Of a DNA stretch of 64,000 nt, positions 22,732-31,922 are shown one piece after another. The DNA is from Legionella maioricensis (GTDB taxonomy: Bacteria > Pseudomonadota > Gammaproteobacteria > Legionellales > Legionellaceae): positions 1 through 64,000 of the forward strand of contig NZ_JAJKBJ010000003.1 of NCBI RefSeq assembly GCF_023618015.1, in the 5' to 3' direction. The notes beneath the pieces were generated by a model. That model had not been told where the DNA came from. It made no database searches and worked only from the letters and a program-made list of their open reading frames with translations. A program made the translations under genes and the position numbers. Within the stretch, counting starts at the first letter, position 1. Each line of letters starts with the position of its first letter.

Positions 22732-22983
22732 ATGTCTACTAATGAATCAAACGCCAGAACAATGGTTGGAAAAGTAGTTAGCGACAAAATGGATAAAACT
22801 ATAGTTGTGATGATTGAGCGAACTGTGAAGCATCCTAAGTATGGAAAAATCATGAAACGTAGAACTAAAATTCACGCTCATGATGAAAATCAAGTGTGCC
22901 AAATTGGTAATACTGTGAAAGTCCGTGAGTCTAGACCACTCTCTAAAACGAAAAGCTGGGTATTAGTCGAAGTAATTTCTTAA
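22732..22983 (+). CDS. rpsQ: 30S ribosomal protein S17
   Basis: This 83-residue OB-fold protein binds 16S rRNA early in assembly. Recognisable parts are [37 protein letters not shown] and the end [14 protein letters not shown]. Its TAA lies inside a hairpin that precedes a likely internal promoter for rplN. Confidence 0.96.
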   Translation: MSTNESNARTMVGKVVSDKMDKTIVVMIERTVKHPKYGKIMKRRTKIHAHDENQVCQIGNTVKVRESRPLSKTKSWVLVEVIS

Positions 22984-22998
22984 TCAACTGTGTTGATT
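22982..22998 (+). terminator. Hairpin at the rpsQ stop codon
   Basis: AATCAAC (22982-22988) and GTTGATT (22992-22998) pair perfectly around TGT, beginning within the rpsQ stop codon. The sequence after it is TACTTTTAAAA, so termination would be weak. It marks the S10/spc boundary. Confidence 0.4.
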
Positions 22999-23021
22999 TA
23001 CTTTTAAAACCCTAAAAGGCC

Positions 23022-23030
23022 TGATATAAT
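23022..23030 (+). promoter_or_regulatory. Extended -10 promoter upstream of rplN
   Basis: TGATATAAT (23022-23030) fits the extended -10 consensus TGnTATAAT exactly. The -35 region 17 bp upstream (TTTTAA) is poor, as usual for extended -10 promoters. It lies 42 bp before rplN and would give the spc cluster its own start, matching the separate spc promoter of E. coli. Confidence 0.55.
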
Positions 23031-23071
23031 CAGCAACCTTTTTCTGGTCGAAATTAGAGCTGGAGAATAAA

Positions 23072-23437
23072 ATGATCCAAATGCAGACAGTGCTCGAAGT
23101 GGCTGACAACAGCGGAGCACGAAAGGTAATGTGTATTAAAGTACTTGGTGGCTCACACAGACGGTATGCCCGTGTAGGTGATGTTATAAAAGTAAGTATC
23201 AAAGACGCTATACCAAGAAGTAAAGTAAAAAAGGGTGCTGTAATGAAGGCCGTTGTAGTACGTACTGCTCAAGGTGTTAGAAGAGACGATGGTTCCTTAA
23301 TTCGCTTTGACGGTAATGCAGCAGTACTTTTAAACAACCAAAACGAGCCAATTGGGACTCGTATATTTGGCCCCGTTACTCGCGAGCTACGAGAGAGATT
23401 TATGAAAATAATATCTCTGGCTGCAGAAGTTTTGTGA
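23072..23437 (+). CDS. rplN: 50S ribosomal protein L14
   Basis: This 121-residue protein forms an intersubunit bridge and is the RsfS docking site. It starts [20 protein letters not shown] and contains [20 protein letters not shown] and [13 protein letters not shown]. The ATG at 23072 is preceded by CTGGAGAAT. It is first gene of the spc cluster. Confidence 0.97.
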   Translation: MIQMQTVLEVADNSGARKVMCIKVLGGSHRRYARVGDVIKVSIKDAIPRSKVKKGAVMKAVVVRTAQGVRRDDGSLIRFDGNAAVLLNNQNEPIGTRIFGPVTRELRERFMKIISLAAEVL

Positions 23438-23449
23438 GAAGGATTAAAT

Positions 23450-23779
23450 ATGAAACGCATTAGAACGGGCGATGTAGTTATTATCATCGCTGGTAAAAGT
23501 AAAGGTCATGTGGGTAAGGTTCTACGAGTACTTGATGATAACGTTGTTGTAGAGGGTGGTAACTTAATTAAGAAACATGTTAAGCCTAATCCTCAAAAAC
23601 CTGAAAATAAAGGTGGAATAGTCACTCGTGAAGCTCCACTACACGTTTCAAACGTTGCTCATTATAATCCCATAACTAAAAAAGCGGATAAAGTAGGCTT
23701 TAAGTATCTTGAGAATGACGGCGTTAGTAAAAAAGTTAGATATTATAAATCTAACGATGAAATAATTGACCGTGTTTAA
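23450..23779 (+). CDS. rplX: 50S ribosomal protein L24
   Basis: This 109-residue KOW-domain protein initiates 50S assembly. The KOW motif [20 protein letters not shown] (about 4-23) and the following [15 protein letters not shown] are clear. It lies 12 bp after rplN. Confidence 0.96.
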   Translation: MKRIRTGDVVIIIAGKSKGHVGKVLRVLDDNVVVEGGNLIKKHVKPNPQKPENKGGIVTREAPLHVSNVAHYNPITKKADKVGFKYLENDGVSKKVRYYKSNDEIIDRV

Positions 23780-23792
23780 TTAGGTGATTGAA

Positions 23793-24344
23793 ATGGCGAG
23801 ACTTAAAGAGTTTTACAATAAAGACGTCGTCTCTATGATGATGAAACGGTTCAACTATTCCAGTGTTATGGAAGTCCCCAGAATAGTTAAAATCACTCTG
23901 AATATGGGCGTTGGTGAAGCTGTAGGCGATAAAAAAGTAATGAATCATGCTGTTGAAGACATGACTCTTATTTCAGGACAAAAACCAGTTGTTACTAAAG
24001 CTAAAAAGTCAATTGCTGGCTTCAAAATTAGAGAAGGTTGGCCCATAGGTTGTAAAGTAACACTTAGACGCGAACGGATGTATGAGTTTTTAGATAGATT
24101 AATTTCTGTTACTTTACCTCGCGTAAGGGATTTTCGTGGTTTAAATCCAAAATCTTTTGATGGAACAGGTAACTACAGCATGGGAATACATGAGCAAATC
24201 GTATTTCCTGAAATTGATTACGATAAAACAGATGGTATACGAGGTTTAGACATTTGTATTACTACAAGTGCTAAAACAAACGAAGAAGCTAAAGCTTTGT
24301 TAGAAGCATTTAATCTTCCATTGAAAGATAGAGATAGAAAATAA
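23793..24344 (+). CDS. rplE: 50S ribosomal protein L5
   Basis: This 183-residue protein binds 5S rRNA and touches P-site tRNA. I chose ATG 23793 (MARLKEFY), which has AGGTGA five bases upstream; the in-frame GTG at 23784 lies inside that ribosome binding site. [16 protein letters not shown] (about 27-42) and [20 protein letters not shown] are family signatures. Confidence 0.97.
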   Translation: MARLKEFYNKDVVSMMMKRFNYSSVMEVPRIVKITLNMGVGEAVGDKKVMNHAVEDMTLISGQKPVVTKAKKSIAGFKIREGWPIGCKVTLRRERMYEFLDRLISVTLPRVRDFRGLNPKSFDGTGNYSMGIHEQIVFPEIDYDKTDGIRGLDICITTSAKTNEEAKALLEAFNLPLKDRDRK

Positions 24345-24356
24345 AAGGGTGAAATT

Positions 24357-24659
24357 GTGGCTAAAAAATCAATGCTTGTGCGAGAGTTAAAGCGCGGAAA
24401 ACTTGTAGAAAAATACAGAAAGCGCAGAAACGAATTAAAACAATTGATTAAATCATCTGATGATTTCCAAGTAATTATGGACTGTCAGGCAAAACTAGCA
24501 AAATTACCAGTTAATTCAAATCCTGTTCGTCATAGTACTCGATGCCAGCAATGTGGAAGACCACACGCAGTTTATCGCAAGTTTAGTCTTTGCAGAATTT
24601 GTTTAAGACAACAACTTATGGTTGGCAATGTACCCGGCGGTAGAAAGTCGAGCTGGTAA
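24357..24659 (+). CDS. rpsN: 30S ribosomal protein S14, long form with four cysteines
   Basis: This 100-residue protein starts with GTG and has the long (about 100-residue) proteobacterial architecture ending PGGRKSSW. The C-terminal part nonetheless keeps two CxxC pairs: CQQCGRPH (about 63-70) and CRICLRQ (about 80-86). Such a C4 zinc ribbon belongs to the short, zinc-binding S14 type. E. coli-type long S14 lacks these cysteines. It lies between L5 and S8 as usual. Confidence 0.96.
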   Translation: MAKKSMLVRELKRGKLVEKYRKRRNELKQLIKSSDDFQVIMDCQAKLAKLPVNSNPVRHSTRCQQCGRPHAVYRKFSLCRICLRQQLMVGNVPGGRKSSW

Positions 24660-24682
24660 ATTATTTTGATTGGAGAACGATT

Positions 24683-25078
24683 GTGAGTATGCATGATCCA
24701 GTTGCTGATATGCTGACCAGAATTAGAAATGGTCAACAAGCTAAACATCAGCAGATAACATTAGTTTCTTCTAAGTTAAAAGAAGAAATTGCTCGTGTTT
24801 TAAAAGAAGAAGGATATATTGAGAATTTCTTTGTGGAAACTTTAGATAATAATCTGAGGTCCATTACTGTAAAACTTAAATATTATCATGGAAAGCCAGT
24901 TATTGAGCTAATAAAAAGAATTAGCCGTCCTGGTTTAAGAGTATATAAATCATATAAAGATTTATCCTCTATTCCTGGTTTTGGTGTGGCAATATTGTCT
25001 ACATCAAAAGGTATAATGACTCATATATCTGCAAAATTAAAAGGTGTTGGTGGCGAAGTCATTTGTGAAGTGGCTTAA
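24683..25078 (+). CDS. rpsH: 30S ribosomal protein S8
   Basis: This 131-residue 16S rRNA-binding protein represses the spc operon in E. coli. I chose GTG 24683 (MSMHDPVADML) because GGAGA is six bases upstream and the E. coli protein begins similarly; ATG 24689 would remove two residues. The C-terminal signature STSKGIMTHISAKLKGVGGE is intact. Confidence 0.96.
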   Translation: MSMHDPVADMLTRIRNGQQAKHQQITLVSSKLKEEIARVLKEEGYIENFFVETLDNNLRSITVKLKYYHGKPVIELIKRISRPGLRVYKSYKDLSSIPGFGVAILSTSKGIMTHISAKLKGVGGEVICEVA

Positions 25079-25095
25079 TACTTGCGAGGAATGAT

Positions 25096-25635
25096 ATGTC
25101 TAGAGTAGCAAAAGCCCCTGTTGTACACTCAGCAAATGTTGAAATAACACTGGCTGATGGTTCAATAACTGTAAAAGGGCCCAAAGGAACGCTAACCCAA
25201 AAAATTAATAGGTTAGTTAGTATAACTAAGAGTAAAGAGTCTAACCAGTTAGAGTTTGCTCCTGCAGCAAATGATCCTAAAGCTTGGGCTCAGGCTGGTA
25301 CTGCCAGAGCATTAGTAAATAATATGGTTCATGGTGTTACTGAAGGTTTTACAGTAACTCTGGAATTGGTTGGTGTAGGTTATAGAGCGCAGTCTAAAGA
25401 TAAATCTATTACCTTATCTCTAGGTTTTTCGCACCCAATTGAGTACGATTTACCAAACGGTGTTACAGTTGAGACTCCTAGTAATACCACGATAATACTG
25501 AAGGGTGTTGATAAGCAAATTTTAGGGCAAGTTGCTTCTGAAATAAGAGCTTTTAGACCGCCTGAGCCTTACAAAGGTAAAGGAGTTAGGTACGCCGGTG
25601 AAGTAATTGCTCGTAAAGAAGCGAAAAAGAAATAA
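25096..25635 (+). CDS. rplF: 50S ribosomal protein L6
   Basis: This 179-residue protein with two related domains contacts the sarcin-ricin loop. VKGPKGTLTQKIN near residues 28-40 and the C-terminal signature RPPEPYKGKGVRYAGE (about 156-171) are present. GAGGAAT lies just before the ATG. It is normal in length and position. Confidence 0.97.
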   Translation: MSRVAKAPVVHSANVEITLADGSITVKGPKGTLTQKINRLVSITKSKESNQLEFAPAANDPKAWAQAGTARALVNNMVHGVTEGFTVTLELVGVGYRAQSKDKSITLSLGFSHPIEYDLPNGVTVETPSNTTIILKGVDKQILGQVASEIRAFRPPEPYKGKGVRYAGEVIARKEAKKK

Positions 25636-25645
25636 GGTATAAGTT

Positions 25646-26005
25646 ATGAATAAGCAAAACTCACGAGATAGACGTGGATTAAAGGCTAAAGCTTTAATTC
25701 GAAAATCGGGTAGATCCAGATTAGTTGTTTATAGAAGTGGCGTGCATATCTATTCTCAAATAGTTAAATCTGACAAGCTCGGTGATAAGGTATTAGTAGT
25801 TTGTTCAACAAATGATAAAGAATTACGAGCCAGTTTATCTGGAAAATGCAAAGTAGAACAAGCCACTTTAGTTGGCAAGTTACTAGGTAAACGTGCTAAA
25901 GAGCAAGGCATTACCCAGGTTGCATTTGATCGTGCTGGTTATAAATATCATGGCCGAGTGAAAGCCCTTGCAGAAGGTGCTCGCGAAGCTGGATTAGATT
26001 TTTAA
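25646..26005 (+). CDS. rplR: 50S ribosomal protein L18
   Basis: This 119-residue 5S rRNA-binding protein joins L5 and L25 in the central protuberance. The basic N-terminus [33 protein letters not shown] and the final [20 protein letters not shown] identify it. Confidence 0.97.
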   Translation: MNKQNSRDRRGLKAKALIRKSGRSRLVVYRSGVHIYSQIVKSDKLGDKVLVVCSTNDKELRASLSGKCKVEQATLVGKLLGKRAKEQGITQVAFDRAGYKYHGRVKALAEGAREAGLDF

Positions 26006-26014
26006 GGAACGATT

Positions 26015-26521
26015 ATGGCATTCGAAGAATCACCTAAGTCAGATGGGTATCAAGAAAAGTTGGTATCAGTAACTCGTACAGCCAAAGTAGTTAAGGGCGG
26101 ACGTGTTTTTGGCTTTGCTGTTTTGGTCGTTGTTGGTGACGGAAAGGGTAAAGTTGGGTTTGGTAGAGGTAAAGCGCGAGAAGTTCCAATCGCAATTCAA
26201 AAGGCGATGGATCAAGCTAAGAAAAATATGGTTTATATTCCACTTTCTGGTACTACTATATTCCATGAAATTACCTGGAATTATGGTGCTTCTAAAGTAT
26301 TCATGAAGCCTGCTAGTGAAGGTACAGGAATTATTGCCGGTGGCGCGATGCGAGCCGTACTGGAAGTATTGGGTGTACACAATATTTTGGCGAAAAGTAT
26401 TGGTTCTACTAATCCTAGTAATATTGTACGTGCAACAATAGGTGCATTAACTAACATCGGTACTCCAGATTACGTAGCAGCCAAACGTGGTAAAACTGTT
26501 GATGAAGTAATGGCGGGCTAA
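26015..26521 (+). CDS. rpsE: 30S ribosomal protein S5
   Basis: This 168-residue accuracy protein at the mRNA entrance has the N-terminal double-stranded RNA-binding segment [20 protein letters not shown] (about 15-34). [18 protein letters not shown] follows, and then the C-terminal domain with [20 protein letters not shown]. The spectinomycin-related loop (VVKGGR) is unaltered by eye. Confidence 0.97.
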   Translation: MAFEESPKSDGYQEKLVSVTRTAKVVKGGRVFGFAVLVVVGDGKGKVGFGRGKAREVPIAIQKAMDQAKKNMVYIPLSGTTIFHEITWNYGASKVFMKPASEGTGIIAGGAMRAVLEVLGVHNILAKSIGSTNPSNIVRATIGALTNIGTPDYVAAKRGKTVDEVMAG

Positions 26522-26523
26522 TT

Positions 26524-26709
26524 ATGGAAAAGAAAATAAAGATAACATTGGTTAAAAGTCTAATTGGTAGAAAACCAAAACATGTTACTATAGCGAAGCA
26601 ATTGGGTTTAGGTAAAACAAACTCAAGCGTATCTCATAATGATACTCCTGCAATTCGTGGACTGGTTAATATGATTAATTATCTATTACTAGTTGAGGAG
26701 ACTGTATAA
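26524..26709 (+). CDS. rpmD: 50S ribosomal protein L30
   Basis: This 61-residue small protein has the family pattern [20 protein letters not shown] and [20 protein letters not shown]. It lies two bases after rpsE and its stop overlaps the rplO start by one base. Confidence 0.95.
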   Translation: MEKKIKITLVKSLIGRKPKHVTIAKQLGLGKTNSSVSHNDTPAIRGLVNMINYLLLVEETV

Positions 26710-27143
26710 TGAATTTAAATTCACTGTCACCAGATCCAGGCTCAAGACCATCTAAGAAACGTTTAGGTCGAGGTATCGGATCCGGGCTAGGTAAAACTAG
26801 TGGTAAAGGTCATAAAGGACAGAAAGCTAGAGCGGGTGGATATCACAAAATTAACTTTGAAGGCGGTCAAATGCCTATTCAAAGACGTCTTCCTAAAATG
26901 GGATTCAAATCCCGAATTGGCAGGACTGTTGATCAAATCTGTTTAAGCGAGCTGGAAAAGCTGAAAGCAGAAGTTATCGACCTTCAAGTTCTACGTGAAG
27001 CAGGTTTAATTAACAATTCCATAAAGGATGTTAAAGTTATTCTTTCTGGAGAGTTAACTACTGCGATCAAACTTAAAGGTTTGAGAGTCACTAAAGGAGC
27101 TCGTTCAGCCATTGAAGGTTTGGGCGGCAGTATAGAAGAGTGA
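26709..27143 (+). CDS. rplO: 50S ribosomal protein L15
   Basis: This 144-residue late-assembly protein has the glycine-rich N-terminal core [20 protein letters not shown] (about 18-37). [15 protein letters not shown] and [17 protein letters not shown] follow. Its stop codon lies just before the secY start, so translation is probably coupled. Confidence 0.97.
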   Translation: MNLNSLSPDPGSRPSKKRLGRGIGSGLGKTSGKGHKGQKARAGGYHKINFEGGQMPIQRRLPKMGFKSRIGRTVDQICLSELEKLKAEVIDLQVLREAGLINNSIKDVKVILSGELTTAIKLKGLRVTKGARSAIEGLGGSIEE

Positions 27144-27145
27144 CT

Positions 27146-28474
27146 ATGAAAAACCAAAAACATAATGGAAGCCAATCACGTGGTGGATTGGCAGAGCTAA
27201 AATCCAGGTTATTATTTGTGATCATTGGAATTTTAGTCTATCGCTTAGGGGCTCATATACCAGTACCTGGTTTGGATCCTACTAAACTGGCTAATTTTTT
27301 TAACGAACAGCAAAATACAATCTTTGGATTGTTTAATATGTTTTCTGGTGGTGCCTTATCGCGTGTAACGGTATTTGCTATTGGTATTATGCCTTATATT
27401 TCTGCGTCGATTATAATCCAGCTTTTTTCTGTTGTATCTCCGAAGCTAGAACAACTTAAAAAAGAAGGTGAAGCTGGGCGTAGGAAAATAAACCAATACA
27501 CTCGATACCTAACCCTTATGTTGTCAATATTTCAATCTTTGGGAATGGCTCGATGGTTGGCTGGGCAACAAATTGCTCTACAGCCGGACTTTTCATTCTA
27601 TTTCACGGCGGTAGTTACGCTAGTAACAGGCACTATGTTCCTGATGTGGTTAGGCGAGCAAATCACTGAGAAGGGAATAGGGAATGGTATTTCTCTTATT
27701 ATCTTTTCAGGAATTGTTTCAAGTATGCCTAGTGCTATAGCTTCTGTTCTCCAACAGGTAAAAGAAGGACAGATGCAAGCGTTGACATTGATTATTGTTG
27801 CTTTTGTAGTGGTTGTGGTTACTGGTTTTGTGGTATTCATGGAACGAGCACAGCGACGCATACGAGTAAATTATGCACAAAGGACGCAAGGCAGAAAAGT
27901 TTATGCAGCACAGACAAGCCATTTACCTTTAAAGATAAATATGTCTGGGGTAATTCCACCCATTTTTGCATCCAGTATTATATTACTGCCTGCAACTCTA
28001 GCTCAGTTCTTTTCGCATACAAAAGGAATGGGGTGGTTGTCTGATGTTGGAATGGCTTTATCACCAGGTCAGCCTTTATATTTAATTGTTTATGCGTTAG
28101 CTATACTGTTTTTTGCTTTCTTTTACGCGGCATTAGTGTTTAATCCTAAAGATACAGCAGAGAACCTAAAAAAATCAGGAGCGTATATACCAGGAATTAG
28201 ACCCGGAGAGCAGACAACGAGATATATCGATTCAGTAATGACTCGTTTAACCTTAGTTGGCGCGCTGTACTTGGTTCTAGTTTGCCTGTTACCCCAGATT
28301 TTAATGTATACATGGCATGTTCCTTTTTATTTTGGTGGGACATCATTGCTGATTATCGTTGTTGTTGTTATGGATTTTGTTGCTCAAATACAAGCTCATT
28401 TAATGACTCAACAATATGATTCTTTAATGAAAAAGGCTAATTTTAAAGGTACCAAATTACCTGGTCTACTATGA
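27146..28474 (+). CDS. secY: Preprotein translocase subunit SecY
   Basis: This 442-residue channel subunit of SecYEG has ten hydrophobic segments. Signatures are [11 protein letters not shown] (about 33-43), [20 protein letters not shown] and [12 protein letters not shown] (plug and second helix). The cytoplasmic loop with [11 protein letters not shown] contacts SecA and ribosomes. I chose ATG 27146; the in-frame GTG at 27140 overlaps the rplO stop. rpmJ follows 19 bp later. Confidence 0.97.
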
Positions 28475-28493
28475 TTTTTATCGGAGTGTAGTA

Positions 28494-28607
28494 ATGAAAG
28501 TAAGAGCATCAGTAAAACGAATTTGTCGCAATTGCAAAATTATTAAAAGAAGTGGCACTATACGAGTAATTTGTAAGGATGCCAGACATAAACAAAAGCA
28601 AGGTTAA
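28494..28607 (+). CDS. rpmJ: 50S ribosomal protein L36, zinc-ribbon form
   Basis: This 37-residue protein reads [20 protein letters not shown] and ends [12 protein letters not shown]. The zinc ligands are Cys11, Cys14, Cys27 and His32 (CxxC-x12-C-x4-H). It sits between secY and rpsM, its standard place. GGAGTGTAGTA precedes the ATG. Confidence 0.96.
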
Positions 28608-28642
28608 TATCTGCTTGATTTTAATTTATAAAAATAGTATTC

Positions 28643-28662
28643 TTCTGTCCCTTTCGACAGAA
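28643..28662 (+). promoter_or_regulatory. Hairpin in the rpmJ-rpsM gap
   Basis: TTCTGTC (28643-28649) and GACAGAA (28656-28662) pair perfectly around CCTTTC, 23 bp before rpsM. In E. coli S4 regulates the alpha operon from a structured leader at this position. Here the stem may be part of such a site or an attenuator; the sequence alone does not decide. Confidence 0.35.
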
Positions 28663-28685
28663 CAAAATAACGTTCGGAGAAGCTA

Positions 28686-29042
28686 ATGGCTCGTATTGCG
28701 GGAGTGAACATACCTGATCACAAACATGTGGTGATTGCTTTAACAGCTATATATGGTATTGGTAAGACTACATCATTAAAATTATGTGCAACGGTTGATA
28801 TTGATCCTTCTACCAAAGTTTCACAATTAACAGATGCTCAACTTGAGTCTTTAAGAACTGAAATTGCAAAAATAACTGTGGAAGGTGATTTGCGTCGCGT
28901 AATTACAATGAATATTAAGCGACTGATGGACTTAGGCTGTTATCGTGGGCTAAGACATAGAAGAGGATTACCCTTGCGCGGACAACGTACGAAGACTAAT
29001 GCTCGTACTAGAAAAGGCCGTAGAAAAGGCACAAGTAATTGA
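28686..29042 (+). CDS. rpsM: 30S ribosomal protein S13
   Basis: This 118-residue head protein contacts P-site tRNA through its C-terminal tail. [19 protein letters not shown] starts the protein. The H2TH-type region YGIGKTTS is followed by [18 protein letters not shown] and a basic tail. It opens the alpha cluster rpsM-rpsK-rpsD-rpoA-rplQ. Confidence 0.97.
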   Translation: MARIAGVNIPDHKHVVIALTAIYGIGKTTSLKLCATVDIDPSTKVSQLTDAQLESLRTEIAKITVEGDLRRVITMNIKRLMDLGCYRGLRHRRGLPLRGQRTKTNARTRKGRRKGTSN

Positions 29043-29063
29043 TTTTTCATGTAGGAAAATAAG

Positions 29064-29462
29064 ATGGCAATAACTAAGTCAAAGCAGCAAAAAGTAAGAA
29101 AAAAGGCAAAACGTGTCGTATCTGATGGTATAGTTCATGTTCATGCATCTTTTAATAATACTATTGTTACCTTTACTGACAGACAAGGTAATGCATTATG
29201 TTGGGCAACATCAGGTGGATCAGGCTTTAGAGGTTCAAGAAAAAGTACACCTTATGCAGCACAAGTTGCAACTGAGCGCGCTGCGGCTGTTGCGAAAGAA
29301 TATGGTATGAAATCTGTTGCAGTATTTGTTCATGGTCCTGGTCCTGGTAGAGAGTCCACTATTCGTGAATTAATAAGCCAGGATTTTAAAATTGTTGAAA
29401 TAACCGATGTTACTGGCATACCCCATAATGGTTGTAAGCCACCTAAAAAACGTCGTGTGTAA
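29064..29462 (+). CDS. rpsK: 30S ribosomal protein S11
   Basis: This 132-residue platform protein is involved in mRNA selection. [20 protein letters not shown] (about 26-45), [13 protein letters not shown] and the end [20 protein letters not shown] are family hallmarks. It lies 21 bp after rpsM. Confidence 0.97.
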   Translation: MAITKSKQQKVRKKAKRVVSDGIVHVHASFNNTIVTFTDRQGNALCWATSGGSGFRGSRKSTPYAAQVATERAAAVAKEYGMKSVAVFVHGPGPGRESTIRELISQDFKIVEITDVTGIPHNGCKPPKKRRV

Positions 29463-29478
29463 GACTCAGGAGTAATTA

Positions 29479-30099
29479 ATGGCTAGATATCTTGGTCCAA
29501 AATGTAAATTATCACGTCGTGAAGGTTGTGATCTATTACTTAAAAGTGGCGTTCGTGATCATAAGTCCAAGTGTAAATCTGAAAAATTACCAGGACAACA
29601 TGGTGATAAGAAACCACGTTTAAATGGCTACGGAATTCAGCTTAGAGAGAAGCAAAAGATTAGAAGATTGTATGGCGTTCTCGAAAAGCAATTCAGAAAT
29701 TACTATAAAATGGCTGCTCGTCAAAAAGGTTCAACAGGTGAGAATCTGATGGCTCTTTTAGAAAGACGTTTGGATAATGTTGTTTACCGTATGGGTTTTG
29801 CAAGTACACGTGCGGAAGCCAGACAATTAGTAACCCACAAGGCAATACTTGTTAATGATAAAATTGTTAACGTTCCTTCTTTTTTAGTTAATCCAGGGGA
29901 TACTGTATCTGTTCGTCAAAAAGCCAAAAGTCAAGGCCGTGTTGGTGCCGCTTTAGCTTTATCCGAACAAAGAGCTCCATGTGATTGGATTACTGTAGAT
30001 TCAGCTTCCTTTAAAGGTACTTTCTCTACAGCACCAACGTTAACGGACTTATCTTCAGACTACAACGTGAATCTTGTTGTAGAACTTTACTCTAAGTAA
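29479..30099 (+). CDS. rpsD: 30S ribosomal protein S4
   Basis: This 206-residue primary 16S rRNA-binding protein represses the alpha operon in E. coli. [16 protein letters not shown] begins the protein. The S4 RNA-binding domain carries [20 protein letters not shown] and [14 protein letters not shown] (about 95-128). The length is standard. Confidence 0.97.
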   Translation: MARYLGPKCKLSRREGCDLLLKSGVRDHKSKCKSEKLPGQHGDKKPRLNGYGIQLREKQKIRRLYGVLEKQFRNYYKMAARQKGSTGENLMALLERRLDNVVYRMGFASTRAEARQLVTHKAILVNDKIVNVPSFLVNPGDTVSVRQKAKSQGRVGAALALSEQRAPCDWITVDSASFKGTFSTAPTLTDLSSDYNVNLVVELYSK

Positions 30100-30117
30100 G
30101 CTCGGAGAAATAGCTGA

Positions 30118-31110
30118 ATGTATACTGAAATCAATGAAATGCTGACGCCCAAAGTGCTCAAAGTACAGGCTGAGTCACCTTATAAAGCTAGAATCGTTCT
30201 AGAGCCTTTGGAGCGGGGTTTTGGTCACACTCTCGGCAATGCTTTGAGACGTATATTATTGTCATCTATGCCCGGAAGTGCGATTACTGAAGCCTCAATA
30301 GATGGTGTTCTTCACGAATACAGCACTATTGAAGGGGTTCAGGAAGATGTGGTTGATTTATTGCTTAACCTCAAATTGGTTGCTATTAAACTGAATGTTG
30401 GGGAAGAAGCTTGGATTAGCCTAGATAAACAAGGTCCTTGTCAAGTTACAGCCGGAGATATTCAATTAACTCATGGTCAGGAAATTATTAATCCTGAGCT
30501 GGTTATTGCCAATTTGAATGAAAAAGGCAAATTGAATATGACTCTTAAAGTTGAAAGAGGAATAGGTTTTCATAATACTGATGCGTTTGTTAAACATCTT
30601 GATGATGAAATTGAGAAAAAATCAGTAGGTAAGCTCAAAATTGATAATAGTTTTTCTCCAGTTAAAAAAGTTGCTTATTTTGTTGATAGCGCACGGGTAG
30701 AAAACCGAACTGACCTTGATAAATTAACGATAGAATTAGAAACAAATGGAACAATAGATGCTGAAGAAGCAATTCGCATTTCTGCAAGTATTCTTCAAAG
30801 ACAACTTCATTCGTTTGTCGATATGAAATTTGAAGAGTCTCGTGCTGATAATAAAGAGCGCAATGACTTTGATCCTGTTTTATTACGTTCTGTTGATGAT
30901 TTAGAGTTAACTGTTCGTTCTGCTAACTGTTTAAAAGCAGAAAACATTCATTATATAGGCGATTTAGTTCAAAGAACTGAAAATGAACTGTTAAAAACAC
31001 CTAATCTTGGTAAGAAATCTTTAACTGAGATTAAAGACGTTTTAGCATCTCGTTCATTATCGCTGGGAATGAAACTTGAGAATTGGCCGCCGGCAAGTCT
31101 TGGCGAGTAA
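30118..31110 (+). CDS. rpoA: RNA polymerase subunit alpha
   Basis: The 330-residue alpha subunit dimerises to nucleate RNA polymerase assembly. The N-terminal domain has [20 protein letters not shown] (about 28-47) and [20 protein letters not shown]. The C-terminal domain, which binds UP elements and activators, has [17 protein letters not shown] and [19 protein letters not shown]. It lies between rpsD and rplQ. Confidence 0.98.
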   Translation: MYTEINEMLTPKVLKVQAESPYKARIVLEPLERGFGHTLGNALRRILLSSMPGSAITEASIDGVLHEYSTIEGVQEDVVDLLLNLKLVAIKLNVGEEAWISLDKQGPCQVTAGDIQLTHGQEIINPELVIANLNEKGKLNMTLKVERGIGFHNTDAFVKHLDDEIEKKSVGKLKIDNSFSPVKKVAYFVDSARVENRTDLDKLTIELETNGTIDAEEAIRISASILQRQLHSFVDMKFEESRADNKERNDFDPVLLRSVDDLELTVRSANCLKAENIHYIGDLVQRTENELLKTPNLGKKSLTEIKDVLASRSLSLGMKLENWPPASLGE

Positions 31111-31128
31111 TATTTAGGAGTCTTTGTT

Positions 31129-31509
31129 ATGCGTCACCGTAATTCTGGCCGTAGTTTTAGCCGCACAAGTAGTCACCGTAAAGCCATGTTTTCTAACATG
31201 TGCTGTTCTTTAATTGAGCATGAGTTAATTAAAACTACTCTGCCAAAAGCTAAAGATCTACGTCGCTACATCGAGCCTTTAATTACTGTTAGTAAAGCTG
31301 ATTCAGTTGCATCTCGCCGTCATGCTTTTGATATTTTACGTTCAAAATCTGCAGTGGGTAAACTGTTCTCTGAGCTCGGACCACGTTTTGTTGAAAGACC
31401 AGGCGGATATGTTCGTATTATCAAATGCGGCTTTAGAGCAGGCGATAATGCTCCTATGGCTATCGTTGAGTTACTCGATAGACCAGCTGCTAATAGTGAA
31501 GAAGAATAA
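31129..31509 (+). CDS. rplQ: 50S ribosomal protein L17
   Basis: This 126-residue tunnel-exit protein starts [20 protein letters not shown] and contains [20 protein letters not shown] and [20 protein letters not shown]. It is last gene of the ribosomal block; a strong terminator begins 16 bp after its stop. Confidence 0.97.
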   Translation: MRHRNSGRSFSRTSSHRKAMFSNMCCSLIEHELIKTTLPKAKDLRRYIEPLITVSKADSVASRRHAFDILRSKSAVGKLFSELGPRFVERPGGYVRIIKCGFRAGDNAPMAIVELLDRPAANSEEE

Positions 31510-31525
31510 TAGTAAGTATGTTCTA

Positions 31526-31552
31526 AAAGCCCGCATTTTGCGGGCTTTTTTT
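31526..31552 (+). terminator. Rho-independent terminator after rplQ
   Basis: AAAGCCCGC pairs with GCGGGCTTT around a 4-5 base loop (ATTTT) and is followed by an uninterrupted T-run. It ends the ribosomal superoperon. Confidence 0.93.
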
Positions 31553-31922
31553 ACCCGCAAAAAACCTTAAATTTTTCTTTCGTCGCTTATTTTCGAGCGC
31601 TAAACTTCTTGTATCAGCCTTGGTCGGACTGAGCTTAGAGCTATAGCCAATCATAATAGTTGGGCTGGAATCAAATCACTTGCCTGCTTGCCTTCTCATA
31701 TAAGTTATTGATGGGTCTCAATCGATACTCGGTAAGTAAAGGACCGAGAAAAGGATGTTTATAGTAAATTCACATTTTTATCGCAATTGAAGATATTAGT
31801 AAATATACTGTTTCCAAGGGATTTTCATTGTTCATTTAGTTGGTACAGTAGTCCGCGCTAATGAGCGCAAAGTCAAAGATGAAGATGTGTGTGATGTTAA
31901 GTTGAAACATTAAGAGAAATAA
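31553..31922. other. 370-bp gap before the F-box/ankyrin gene
   Basis: No convincing coding frame or RNA gene is seen. A short hairpin (CTCGGT 31728-31733 with ACCGAG 31743-31748) is the only structure noted. The promoter of the downstream gene should lie here, but no strong -35/-10 pair is evident; only AAGAGA stands before the start codon. Confidence 0.5.

Noticed and set aside
31553..31922. Searched for an integration site (att) or insertion-sequence remnant beside the F-box gene
   Set aside because: No direct repeats flanking the gene, no transposase fragment and no tRNA end were seen at 31553-31922 or 33993-34170.
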